From Chlorokybus atmophyticus (lineage: Eukaryota > Streptophyta > Chlorokybophyceae > Chlorokybales > Chlorokybaceae): a DNA stretch of 64,000 bases. Made by a program: the position numbers and the translations under genes. The stretch is from positions 684,760 to 748,759 of the forward strand of contig RHPI01002368.1 of NCBI GenBank assembly GCA_009103225.1, given 5' to 3'. Positions 21,395-31,457 of this stretch are shown piece after piece. How positions within the stretch are numbered: position 1 is the stretch's first letter; every line of letters begins with the position of its first letter. The notes under the pieces are model-generated. The model was given only the letters and a program-made list of their open reading frames with translations. It was not told the DNA's origin and searched no databases.

Positions 21395-21402
21395 TATAAA
21401 AG
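21395..21402 (+). promoter_or_regulatory. TATA box (TATAAAAG)
   Basis: A consensus TATA box followed by GAGGGG lies 92 bases before the ATG at 21,487, a suitable distance for a short 5' leader. It is the best-placed TATA element I noticed in the repeat-rich half, but its use is inferred. Confidence 0.35.
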
Positions 21403-21486
21403 GAGGGGTGGACATAAATTTGCGCAGCGGATGGTTGCAGATGCTGTTTGCCAAGGGCAGCGTCCGCGTTTTCAGTAAAGTGCCCC

Positions 21487-21783
21487 ATGCAAGTAAACCG
21501 CTCGGCAGGCGCGGACACGGACAGACATTTCATTCAGCCGCCTCCTATTTCACTCGCGGACTTCGAAAACACCAGCAGCCAGGCATCGAAAAGTTTTAAG
21601 GGGCTGGCCCGGCGCTTTCAGTCAACGCTTGACGCTGTCGTTGCTGCCTCCCGACAGCCGCCAACAGTGTGCTATTCAGATTGTACTAGTGATAGCGAAT
21701 GCGAAAGCTTTGCTACCCATCAAAGCTTCCATGTTCATCTCCATTTGTGCAATCTGCCAAGGCCGCCTCCCAGGCGAAGCTGA
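21487..21783 (+). CDS. Hypothetical small protein, 98 residues
   Basis: An ATG-started frame of 98 codons lies downstream of a TATAAAAG element. The protein begins MQVNRSAGADTDRHF, has a Pro-rich QPPPISLADFEN stretch, a basic amphipathic SFKGLARRFQSTL segment and a Ser/Asp/Cys patch (CYSDCTSDSECES). No domain is recognised, and no signal peptide or membrane segment is seen. It has the local GC of a coding region compared with the AT-rich flank. It could be the first exon of a longer gene, a transposon remnant or chance. Confidence 0.25.
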   Translation: MQVNRSAGADTDRHFIQPPPISLADFENTSSQASKSFKGLARRFQSTLDAVVAASRQPPTVCYSDCTSDSECESFATHQSFHVHLHLCNLPRPPPRRS

Positions 21784-23660
21784 ATGGCTACACGGCGATC
21801 GGATAGCTACGGTGGCGGCGGCGTCGGTGGCCGTTATTTCAACTTCGCCTAGCCGCGCTTAGCGCCATGTGAGCAGTCACGTGTCCCCGGCGGTTGTAGC
21901 ACATGAGCAATGCCGATGTTAGTGCTAGGTAGAGCCTCCTTTCCAGCCCTCACAATCGTAAAGGCGTTGTCATCTCGGCCGTCACATTCAAGGTGCGCTG
22001 CTTTTGATACTCACGTGCACTTAAAGGCTCGATCGCTCAGTCTTACACTCCACAAGCTCCCCCACACAAAGTCAGCCACATAATATCACTTCAACTCATG
22101 CATTTAGTCATATGCACAACCAGCCGCACACTCAAAGTCACACACAGTAGGTCACATTGTTAGACTCATACATCAGCTTACTCTGACTTCCATACTCAGT
22201 CATACACACAAACAGTCGCACACTCACATACTCGTTACAACTAACACTCGCACAATTGTAGCTCGTTAGTCATATAAGTACTCACAATTGTACTCAGACA
22301 CTCACATATCCATGCACACTCACACTCAGTCGCACATGCACATTCTCATTCACACATGCATGCACACATAAACTTAAATGATCATGCGCACGCAAGCAAG
22401 CATATACATGATACAACGGGTAGCAAACAAATACCGTTGCTCATGCGGATTTCTCTCATACAAAATGGTAATAAGATTATTGCTGACAAAGCTGGTTCAC
22501 GATGTGACAAGTCTTTCATACCATATTGCAGCCACCACCATAAGTACAAGTGCTTTCTTGCAAATGATCCCAAATACGGTAACCCGCGTAAGACATCCAC
22601 ACCTGACAACCTCAGCGATGATGCTTGGCTGGCTTTAGTAACTCAATATCTACAATGGGTTCAACCCATAGTATTATATGAGCAAATTGCCCACAACATG
22701 CCAGGGCTGGAGTATTAATGAAAACCCTGGGCGCTAATGAGTAGCATGTTTCGCTAGCAGACTGCTTGACAATCATTAATTGCAACACTACGATGATACT
22801 AGCTATTAACATTATAATGTTGCGTTGTACACGGAGAGCACCTTTGACGGCATGCATGCCTTTCAAGCGCACTACCAAAGTCAACAAGCATGAGTGCAAG
22901 GGCTTACCATCACCGACAACAACAAGGACAACATGAAGTTGCTGGCTTTTTTGGACGTATGTCATTATCAACCAAATGACAAACAAGAACAGTAAATGCC
23001 GACATCAACGGTCTCCGCATGTTGACCCTTATAACAATGGGAGCAATGCTACATTTAGGGAAGAGCAATTGCGCGAAGAGCCTTGTGGCGCATGGTATGG
23101 CCGAAGCGATACGTGACTTTTTCATGGCGACATGGTTAAATGCATCAGGCGCTCAGACGAAGGGCGGGACACTTATCTGGGTTGATTATGCCCTTGAAAA
23201 CATGTGCAAAGCATAAGTGTTGTACAACATTCAGTGAAGATGGACATATTAAACTATATCATTACAATGATAGTGTGTAGTGTTAGATACAATAATGATT
23301 AACTTACTTGTGGACAGGACCATTACCATGCATGATATTGTATGGTTTCATGTGCGGCGGCAAGACTTTACTTTAAAATTCACATACTTGTTTTGCTGGC
23401 TTGATCTGCGCGCGTAACCTACTTAAGTGTCCACATGGTGCCTTGGCAAGGCATCTTGTGCAGCGGTTCATTGTAAACGCGGAACCCTTCTCCACTCCCA
23501 TGCGCAAAAGAATGGAACCTCAGCAACTTTATGACCTGCTAATCAGGTGATCACTGAGCTTAGCTTAAGTGTCATGCTGGCAAGTCGTTGTGTTAAAGGT
23601 ACTTTGCTAGGCGCCTTAGCTAAACTTCTACGATCATTTTTACCTTGGTAGTTACGGTCA
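21784..23660. other. Region without a recognised gene; CTCACA-rich tract
   Basis: 22,020-22,360 is a degenerate array of CACTCACA/AGTCGCACA-like words (simple-sequence character). A 120-codon plus-strand frame (22,356-22,718, ATG start) and a similar minus-strand one overlap here. Both are low-complexity at one end and match nothing I know, so I do not call either a gene. The rest shows nothing. Confidence 0.35.
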
Positions 23661-23765
23661 ATTGCCATCATGGCAATCACGGTCCACTATGGTCAACGTT
23701 GACTTTGACTTTTGACTCTGACCATTGACTTTGACTTTGACTAGAGTTGACTAGTGTTGACTACC
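23661..23765. repeat. Degenerate TTGACTT tandem repeat with a short palindrome
   Basis: ATTGCCATCATGGCAAT (about 23,660-23,676) is a near-perfect palindrome. It is followed by about ten copies of TTGACT or TTGACTT with small variations up to 23,765. The tract ends at the presumed LTR of the second copia fragment. Confidence 0.6.
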
Positions 23766-24196
23766 ACTCACTAGTGTATTATTTATGACAATGTATGATG
23801 TGTGATATAGTAAGATCCACTCTGCTCTATTGTCAGCGCCACACTTGTGCTTGTCATTGTTGCTACTGTGCAATTTTAATAAGTCATGGGCCCCACACAG
23901 CGCTAGCATAGCAAGTACAAGTTAGTGTAGCTTGGGGAGGCGCTGTCTTCATTGCAGGCTAGCAAAGGAAGCATGGCAACCAGCTATGACAAGGTCAACA
24001 TTGAGCCACTCGACAACTATGGGACATTGAGCATGCGGATGCAGATGATGCAGAAGCTAACTTCACTGCTCATAAGTGTCAGATCAAGGTGAACAACACT
24101 GTTGTTACAGAGGGCACACTGCGAGAGAGCTTGTACTGTATCGCACTGGATAAGCAGCATGTGTTGGCTGCGACAGTCACTGCATTGACTATAGCT
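23750..24196 (+). mobile_element. Fragment of a second copia element (LTR end, leader, start of gag)
   Basis: The end of an LTR-like stretch (TTTTAATA near 23,881) is followed by ATGGGCCCCACACAGCG, resembling the leader after the 5' LTR at 14,523 (ATGGGCCCACACTACG). An ATG at 23,973 opens a Gag start (SYDKVNIEPLDNYGTL) that parallels SYD/TYDK...LDTDNYNTW of the first element. A stop follows after about 37 codons and similarity continues in another frame (about 24,060-24,180). It ends at a T-rich tract that belongs to the adjacent LINE. Confidence 0.55.
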
Positions 24197-25240
24197 CATC
24201 TTTTTTCTTTTTATTATTTTTTGAACAACACTGACATTTTAAAAAAAAAGGGAAAGAGTGCACGGCAAGAGTTGAAGGGTACATACTAGGCGGACAACAA
24301 TGGAAGCCAGTAGCAAGCAAACACTAAGATCTGGCAGTAACAGTTAGCATGAAGAGTAAACGAGAGTCAAAGGAAATTGTGGCTATGCCACACAATTGCT
24401 GGAGGAGAGCTACTAGGGGGAACTGAGCACAGAACTCCGCCCATGCCCCAGCCGTCGCAAACGTCAGCCACAGCAAATGCACTAACACCATCACGGGCTG
24501 GCAGCGAGCAAGCCTGCAGCTAGTCCTCCCGCGCACGTCCATGTATAGAGGAGGAGAGCTTGCGGAGCAGCACCACCAGAGTGGGACTCTCTCCGCCATA
24601 TTGCACTGAACAGCAAAAGCACCACAGCACTCAGATGGCAATGGATCTGATCGAGCCCTCCCCCCCCCCCCGTGACGAAGGTAGTGCAGCCCTGCCCACG
24701 CCAAAGAGAACAGCCGGAGGGGAGAGGCTAAGAGAGCCCCCCATCCTCGTAAACATTTGCGAGAGGCTGCTCCAGACCTGCTGTGCAAAAGGGCAATCAC
24801 GAAAAAGATAAAGAGGCGTCTCGACGTCCTCCTCCCCGCAGCTCAAGCGGGAGGGGTCCACCATAGGGTCAATGTGGTGTAGCTTGTGCCTGGTATACAA
24901 GGCACCTTGCGCGAGCAGCCATAGAAGAATACGCTGCTTGCCCGGAGCCTGTAGCTTGTGAATAGCCTGCCAGATCCCGGGCCAGTGCATGCATGGCGCA
25001 ACCCACTCCCACCTGACAGGGGCTGTCCTTTTCGATAAGAATGGAGTCCTGAGGGAGGTATAGCCGAGAGTGGGAGAGTACTCCCACAGAGAACCGGGGG
25101 ATGTATTGCAGAGTAAAGACGGGGGTTGGCTGCCTACCAGAAGCGAACTCCCCGCCTCTGCTGAAGAGTGGCGGAGTGAAGCGAAAAATCAGCCCGTCAA
25201 GGCAGGGTCCAAATGCAGATTCTGCAGGCGGGGATGCTAG
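24197..25240 (-). mobile_element. 5'-truncated LINE-type retrotransposon 3' end
   Basis: Minus-strand frames from about 25,200 to 24,324 encode the zinc-binding tail typical of plant-like non-LTR reverse transcriptases: IWQAIHKLQAPGKQRILLWLL, GALYTRHKL, LSCGEEDVETPLYLF and RDCPFAQQVWSSL. Upstream on the same strand is GVLSHSRLYLPQDSILIE. At its low-coordinate end there is a T-rich run (24,197-24,225) equal to an A-rich 3' tail on the element strand. The RT core itself is missing, so it is a truncated copy, apparently inserted in or beside the copia fragment. Two frames are involved, so it is decayed. Confidence 0.7.
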
Positions 25241-25241
25241 T

Positions 25242-25552
25242 AGCCGTTAACTCGGCGAAAGGCAATTAGGGCATGTACAGTATCAGCCGTTATTTACAAG
25301 TCAATAGCAAACCTTGGTTCGCATAGCGAACCAAGGTTTGCTATTGACTTGTAAATAAGTTTGAGGCTTGCTGTATATAAAAAGGGGTGATTTTCAGATA
25401 GCCGTTATAACATGCGCTGATTTGCCATGCCAGCCATCCATTTCTATTCTAGAATGCAGATGCGCGGTGCGGTCCTCTTACAAGGGTCGAACCGCGCTAT
25501 CCACTTCAACTCCACCTCGTAGACACGGCATACGCTCCCACTGTTAACGGCT
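25242..25552. mobile_element. MITE-like element with AGCCGTTAA inverted ends and a perfect hairpin
   Basis: AGCCGTTAA at 25,242-25,250 is mirrored by TTAACGGCT at 25,544-25,552, giving a segment of about 310 bp with 9-bp terminal inverted repeats. Further GCCGTTA copies lie inside (25,287 and 25,402). It contains a perfect 33-bp hairpin and a TATATAAAAAGGGG element (about 25,373). A pol III B-box-like GGTTCGACCC on the minus strand (near 25,486) hints at a tRNA-derived segment. No target-site duplication is obvious. Other explanations are a foldback element or the promoter region of a small RNA gene. Confidence 0.4.
25290..25358. repeat. Perfect 33-bp inverted repeat with 3-nt loop
   Basis: Bases 25,290-25,322 and 25,326-25,358 are exact reverse complements, separated by ATA. 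Checked base by base. The transcript from either strand would form a 33-bp uninterrupted stem. No ORF uses it. Confidence 0.98.
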
Positions 25553-27080
25553 TTGACTTTTGCTGTGTTTACGGGGACGTACGGATACATGGGGCAAGCA
25601 TATTAGCCTTTTTTGCCGCAAAAACATGATGGTTAGAGAGTCTCTACTTGAGACACTAAGGGCACGACAGGGAGCTAGCTCTGCCCTACAGTAGTAGCTA
25701 CGGCGCAGATTGTGTGCATGGCCAGCAGGAGCTCTCAAACTGCGACAAGCAGCACAGACCCATATGAGGATGCACACACCCTAATCATGAAATCATGCAT
25801 GGAGGTTGTACCTGGCCTCTTTCGCGGCGATAAGATTGGCGTTGAGAGGTGCGATGCCGTTCTCGCACCAAATGCCAAGCAAGATGACTTCTGCTTCAAG
25901 CGGCATGTCGCCAGGGCAAGCAGCTGTGGACTTGCTGAATTTGCTTTAATGTGAGCCTGAGCTTGCGGCACGGGCAAACCATACACATACTATATACCAC
26001 TTTTGCAGGTCTTCAGGGTATATACTTGAACAACCACCATGTTATTTGAAGTGTACAAGGGCGAGATACCATACACAAATGACAACCATCTACCGGGCTA
26101 GTTCGAGCTCAACGGCATTTAGCAACAAAACAACCGGCAAACAAATCAAGGTCATGTGGTCTCTGATTGCGTGTTTGCTGAACTTCGCTGGTTAGCTAGT
26201 CAGCTGCTGGTCTGGTTTGCTAGTGTTACTCTTTCATTGATCTAGCAGATTTTGTCCGGAGCTACTACTGAACCTACACTTGGATTTAACCAGACCTGGA
26301 GTTGCAGTCCAAAGCTAGAGGTAAACTAGGATCTGAAGTTGTAGCAGCAATAGCAGCAGCATTAGTAGTAGTAGAGTATGATGATTTGTCATTATACTGT
26401 GTATATCTTCATGTCCACTTGTTTACCAGGGTTTTGTTGCAATGCGTCGCAATGCATAGTGAAAAACCATTCTATTCATACCAGCATGAATCGTTTGTGC
26501 CAGTGCTGGCACTACATAGCACAGTTGAACACCAATGTCAGCACATCCATATGGCTTGTGTCAGTGCTGCCACGAGAAGATCATGTGCTAGTGCTGGCAT
26601 GGTCCGTTTTTGTTTTCTTTGTTATATAGTTATACAACCAGCGATGGAACGCGGCTTAATTATGCCAGTGCGGCTCTATCTTCGGCATGCCTGTACTAGC
26701 ACAACACCGTTTGTGCCTTACCAGTAGGTAAATTAGTGACCAATACTGGCAAAAACATTTTGTGCCAGATTTGGAGGGGCTTCACATTTAGCTTCAAAAA
26801 GCAGATACCAGTATTGGCACAATTGGTTTGTGCAAGTACTGGCACAGCCTGCAAGCCCCATGTGTTTGTTGAGTTTGGCTTCCGTTTTTAATGAAAATTG
26901 CTATCATATCATAATGTTACATGTTGTACCTTACAACAAGATTTAAAGCACTTTTATTAAAGTCAACTAGTCTCCACCATTATGGTTATATGTATGCCTA
27001 CCAGCTATCACAACGTTACATGTACCTTACAACACACATATTACAGCAATGTCACTGGAGTTGATTTTGATGCCACTTTC
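25553..27080. other. Region without a recognised gene; recurring GTGCCAGTGCTGGCAC-like words
   Basis: Between about 26,490 and 26,860 a palindromic word of the type GTGCCAGT(G/A)CTGGCAC, or half of it (CAGTGCTGGCAC, TTGTGCCAG, AGTACTGGCACA, CAGTATTGGCACA), recurs at least seven times. The short frames here (for example 25,712-25,954 and 26,302-26,727) are low-complexity or lack motifs. I call no gene. Confidence 0.4.
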
Positions 27081-27083
27081 AGG

Positions 27084-27570
27084 CCTACGTATAGCCATGT
27101 TAGCTACGAAAGCTTGCATTGCATGCTATGCTTTATTAAATCGGCAACACACAAGGTCTCTGTCGTTGTTTCTGTCGTTGTTTCTGTCGTTGTTTCTGTC
27201 GCTACATCAGGCTTACATGTAGGCCTGCCAGCTACGACAGTCTGCAATTAATTTCACGACTTTAAAATCATACGCACAATTGACCTTACAATTTCCGTCA
27301 AAACCCATCTCACAGATATTTAGCTCACAACGCTCAGACCTACATGTAGCCATGTCAGCTGCGAAAGCTTGCGCTGCATGTTATACCTTATTACATTAGC
27401 AACACACAAGTTTTCAAGCATTAATGTTGTCGTGGTTGTTTCTGCCGCTGCAATCAGGCATACATGCAGGCCTGCAAGCTACGAAAGTCTGTTTTTAACT
27501 TATCGGTACTCTAAATCATGAGCACAATTGACCTCACAATTCCCGTCAAGACTGATCTCGCAAAACTATA
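27084..27570. repeat. Tandem duplication, about 255-bp period, two diverged copies
   Basis: The stretch starting CCTACGTATAGCCATGTTAGC at 27,084 recurs in diverged form at 27,339 (CCTACATGTAGCCATGTCAGC). Matching landmarks follow in the same order: GCGAAAGCTTGC, TTATT, GCAACACACAAG, AGGC-TACATG-AGGCCTGC, GCACAATTGACCT-ACAATT and CCGTCAA. Copy 1 contains a triplicated GTCGTTGTTTCT. The second copy ends just before the tRNA gene. Confidence 0.85.
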
Positions 27571-27613
27571 CAGGTCGTGACGATACGAAAAATCCAATAG
27601 TTTACCTAGCATT

Positions 27614-27685
27614 TCCCACGCCGGGACTTGAACCCGGGTCTCGCGGGTGAGAGCCGCGTATCCTGACCAACTAGACTACGTGGGA
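27614..27685 (-). tRNA. tRNA-Glu (anticodon CTC)
   Basis: The 72-nt minus-strand sequence folds as a cloverleaf. The 7-bp acceptor stem pairs TCCCACG (27,685-27,679) with 27,620-27,614. The A box lies in TAGTCTAGTTGGTCAGGA. The anticodon stem CGCGG/CCGCG carries the loop CTCTCAC, giving anticodon CTC. The T arm contains GGGTTCAAGTCC. No intron. A T5 run on the minus strand about 22 nt downstream (27,592-27,588) is a suitable pol III terminator. Confidence 0.97.
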
Positions 27686-28014
27686 GGGCTGTGTAATGGA
27701 CGGTGGTAAAGCAACTTATAGCTTGTTGCTATAACCATTGGTCTGACAACGGAGGTTCCGTTGCTAAAAATAACGCTCCCACTCACAGTCAGAGTCAAAC
27801 GGCCCAGACTCCTCGCTCACCGCACCACGGCCTGGCTGCTGGATGGTGGAGGGGAGGGACAACAAGCAGCACGCACAAACACTTTCGGTGATGTGCTCAC
27901 TCATTGACCCCTCCCCCCCCCAGCTCTCGTGCCCTTTCTGACTTCGGGGAGGCGCGTTGCTGTCCGTCTCCTCCTGGGCAGCCTCCTCCTGCTCCGTCGA
28001 CGCCGCCGCCAACG

Positions 28015-29905
28015 ATGCTGGCGGCGGTGCTGCCCGTGCTGCCTCCTTCGGGGATGGACACCGCCTTCCAGGCCTCCTCCTCCCCACCGCCGCCCGTTGT
28101 GGTCGAGGTAGAGGTAGAGGAGGGGCAGGGAGGGGCGGCGAGGGAGGAGGAGGAGGAGGAGGAGGAGTCTCCGCCGCCGCCTGCGACGCCGCCTGGTGAG
28201 GGCGCCTACGTGCGTAAGGCGGTGGCGGCGGCGCGCGGTGAGGCGGAGGCGGCGGTGTCCGCCGAGCGATCCCGCGCCGACGCCCTGGTCAAGGAGCTGG
28301 ACGCCCTGCGCCTGGCCACGGAGGACGCCCACAGCAAGGCCAGGGAGGACCTCATCACCACTAAGGACGAGCTCACCAGCCTGAGGGAACAGCTGGCGGT
28401 CGCAGAGTACCAGCTAGCAAACAAGTGCCAGGTAGGGTGGGTGTGTGGGTTTGCAAACACGCTGCTTGACATGGCATTTGCGTCACTTTAGTGGTGCACG
28501 CATTTCAGGAGTTGAGCGTGACGCGCGAGGAGTTGGGTCGCGCCATGAAGGGGCACAGCGACCACAAGGCCGAGCTTGACGAGGAGATCGGTCATATGCA
28601 TGTGCGTTTGCATAATCGTCTCTCTCCCCCCGCACAACAGGAACAGCAACTCACCAGTTACGTGTGCAGGAGTGGCTTCACGACGTGCACGTGCAGCTGT
28701 CCGCTCTCCACGCAGAGATTGCCTCCCTACGCCAGCACCGCACCACACTCCAGGTAAGCCGCGTAATCAACGAGACAACACTAGCGATACAAAAATAGAT
28801 GTGTGTGCGTGCGAGTGTGCACACACACGCGCACGCACACAGGCACGCCCGCGCTCGTGTGCACCCTCATACACTGCACACAGATTCTCTCCAACATACA
28901 TGCGTGTGTGTGCTCTCTGCACCCACGCGCGCATGCGCGCGCATGCACACACACACACATGCACGCACACAAGCGCGCACCCACGCACTCGCACCGATGT
29001 TTGCTACAGGCCCAGGTGTCCGAGTTGCGTGTGGCGGTGCATAGCGGGTTGGCGGAGGCGCTGGCGTCCGTGCAGTCTCGCGCCGAGGAGACGCTGGCGG
29101 CCGCGCAGGCACTCGCTGCCAAAGCCGCTGTGAGTGAGTTGGTGTGGACGACACACGGCCACATTGACAAAAGCGAGTGCTGACGTGCGGGTGTGTGCAT
29201 GTATTGCGTGTCTCAGGCGGATGCGGAGGCGGAACGCAACGCTGCCGTGCTTGAAGTGCGCACGGAGCTCGCCACCGTTGCCCTCGACGCCGCACGTAGC
29301 GTGGCCGCCCTCGAGGTCCGACCACATGCGTGTACACGCTACGAGCCAGTGTTGCATCTCGTGCACATGACGTGTGCGCTCGCACTCAAGCGCGTGCGCG
29401 TGGGTTGTGTGAGCAGGAGCAACTGAGCCAAAAGGGTGCAGAGCTGGCAGACGCACGCGCCGCCAACGAACAGCTGCAGGCCGAGAGTGCGTGATGTGGC
29501 TATCATATCACACGCGCACACATACACACGCACGCACGTTCACATACATACGCGCACACACACACACACACACACACCCATACACGCGCGCATGCAAACA
29601 TACCCAACCATGCAGGGGGAGCCCTGCGTGAGAAAGCGCGAGCTGCTGAAGAGGATGCGCGTGCGCGCGAAGAGGGCGTGAAGGCGGAGTCCGCGCGTGC
29701 GCTGGAGTCCGCGCGGGCCGAGGCGAGCGTGAAGCTGTTGTCCGCACAGGAGTCCAACGCGGCCCTCACTGCCAAAGTCCATGCCGTGCGCGTGGAGCGC
29801 AACGACATGTTGGCCAAGCTCGAGAGCATCATGCAGCTGGGCAGCCATATCATGGAGCTACAGCAAGGAGGGGGAGTAGGATTGGCCAACATGATCGACA
29901 ACAAT

Positions 29906-29937
<32 letters not shown>

Positions 29938-30937
29938 TGACAATGACAACAACAAGGAGGAGGTGAGGAGGTTGGAGAAATGGAATGCGCAGCTTGCGAG
30001 GAGCGTGGAGGAGCTTACGTTGCAGCGGGACAACACCGTCGCCCAGCTCGACGCCATACTTGCGCAAGTCAACACGCTCTCATCCCTCCCTCAACCCGAT
30101 GCCAACAGCAACAACAACAGCAACAACAGCAGCAGCACCACGTCGCGTGATGGCCAAGAAGTTATGGCCGGCCACACAGACAACAACAACCAGGTGAGCA
30201 CCGTGATTGCTTGCACTTGCGTGGTTGCGGGAGTAAAATATATGCAACGCTAAAATGTATTTTACTTTATTTGAACAGAGACTGAGTTTGGAAGAACACC
30301 AGCGCAGAGGTAGTGCCCCCGAAGCCCACAATGTGTCGCTCTCCATGCAAGACCATCTCAGGTATGGCAGACATGTTGTGGGAGCTAAATCACACGCGCA
30401 CATATACACAAGTTCTTCACAAACTGACATAGGCATGAAGACTATTGCGCATCGTGTGCACGCATACACACACGTGCACACATGTACACATGCGCACACA
30501 TACCGTTTCTTGTATGACAGAGTGAAGACGGGTGTATCGAGCGGGCAAGGGGAGGTGAACACGCCGTCGTTCACTGCGCGGCGGCGCGCGGACGATTTCC
30601 TTGTGGGTATTCTGAAGGAGAAGGAGGCCGAGCTTGCGCAGCTCCTTGCCGACTTTGATCCCAACAACATGCCCATCCCACCACAACCAATGCCCACCCA
30701 ACAACAACAACCACCCTCCTCCAGACTTAGCAGCTCCTTCGAACGCCGCTCTTTGGAAGTGAGACAATCAAAGGAGCGCACACCACATGCACACGCACAC
30801 GCACAAGCACACGTACATGTACACATGCGCACACACACGTGCGTACACAACTACGCACGCGCGCGCACATGCAATGAACTTGACTGTGCGTGTGCTGGTG
30901 GCAGGGGAAAGGGGTGCAGAAGCATGTCAACTGGTAA
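28015..30937 (+). CDS. Coiled-coil protein of unknown function (10 exons, 608 residues)
   Basis: Exons read by hand: 28,015-28,431; 28,509-28,601; 28,658-28,753; 29,010-29,129; 29,217-29,315; 29,417-29,486; 29,616-30,193; 30,279-30,361; 30,521-30,758; 30,905-30,937. All junctions are GT-AG, phases agree and the total is 1,827 nt. The start is the first in-frame ATG; Met at 28,054 is an alternative. The N-terminus is Pro/Glu-rich. From about residue 60 the protein is a long Ala/Glu/Lys/Arg coiled coil (VKELDALRLATEDAHSKAREDL and similar heptads), broken by an Asn/Asp run near residue 355 (29,900-29,955) and by Asn/Ser- and Gln/Pro-rich linkers. It ends GVQKHVNW. No signal or membrane segment is seen and I do not recognise the family. 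A structural or tethering role is only inference. Confidence 0.8.
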
Positions 30938-31457
30938 TGTGTGCACGCTACGAGCTCGAGCGTGCTGAAACAGTACTTATATATTATGCGCCAAAGTATA
31001 CTTGCCTGAAGACAGGTCTTAATCATTTCATGGCGATCGCACTTGGTCCATGTAACCGATGCGCATCGGTCATATCATTTTTGCAGTAGGACGCAGTATG
31101 AGCATACCAGTCATAGCACAATATAGCTGTATTGCTAAATTGTAATGCAATTACCTCGCACACGCATGACTGCAATCCACAGTGCAAATGGTCTGCCGCT
31201 TTACATGCAACTGGCAACTGAAACAACATATAGCGGACACCCTGTTAACTCTTGTCAGACAGCATTCTGCCTGTTTATGTATATGTACAAGACGCAAAGT
31301 TCATCTGTGATGGACCCCACAACACCAGTTGCACACACGCCTGGTGAGGAGCCTCACTCCATACGTGCGTGTGTATGTGTGTGCGAGTCTTCCAAACAGC
31401 TTGACCTGCCCTGCATACGCCCCAAGTCGCGCTCGTATAAACGCACGCGCACACGCA
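30938..31457. other. Convergent intergenic spacer
   Basis: 520 bases between the stop of the coiled-coil gene and the stop of the minus-strand acetyl-CoA synthetase gene. It should hold both 3' ends. I see no gene, repeat or clear poly(A) signal. Confidence 0.6.

Noticed and set aside
26300-27600. CRISPR-like array from regularly repeated words
   Set aside because: Units are not identical, spacers not uniform, and this is eukaryotic DNA; a two-copy tandem duplication and dispersed palindromes explain it.
1-27600. Integration of a virus as the source of the methyltransferase region
   Set aside because: The domain is flanked by retroelement protease and RT on the same strand, and no capsid, polymerase or other large-virus gene is present.
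30417-30968. Long His/Thr/Arg-rich frames on both strands in introns
   Set aside because: Products of CA/TG/CG alternating intron sequence, which stays open in several frames; the same applies at 28,576-29,133, 32,424-32,949, 33,600-34,157 and 40,544-41,469.
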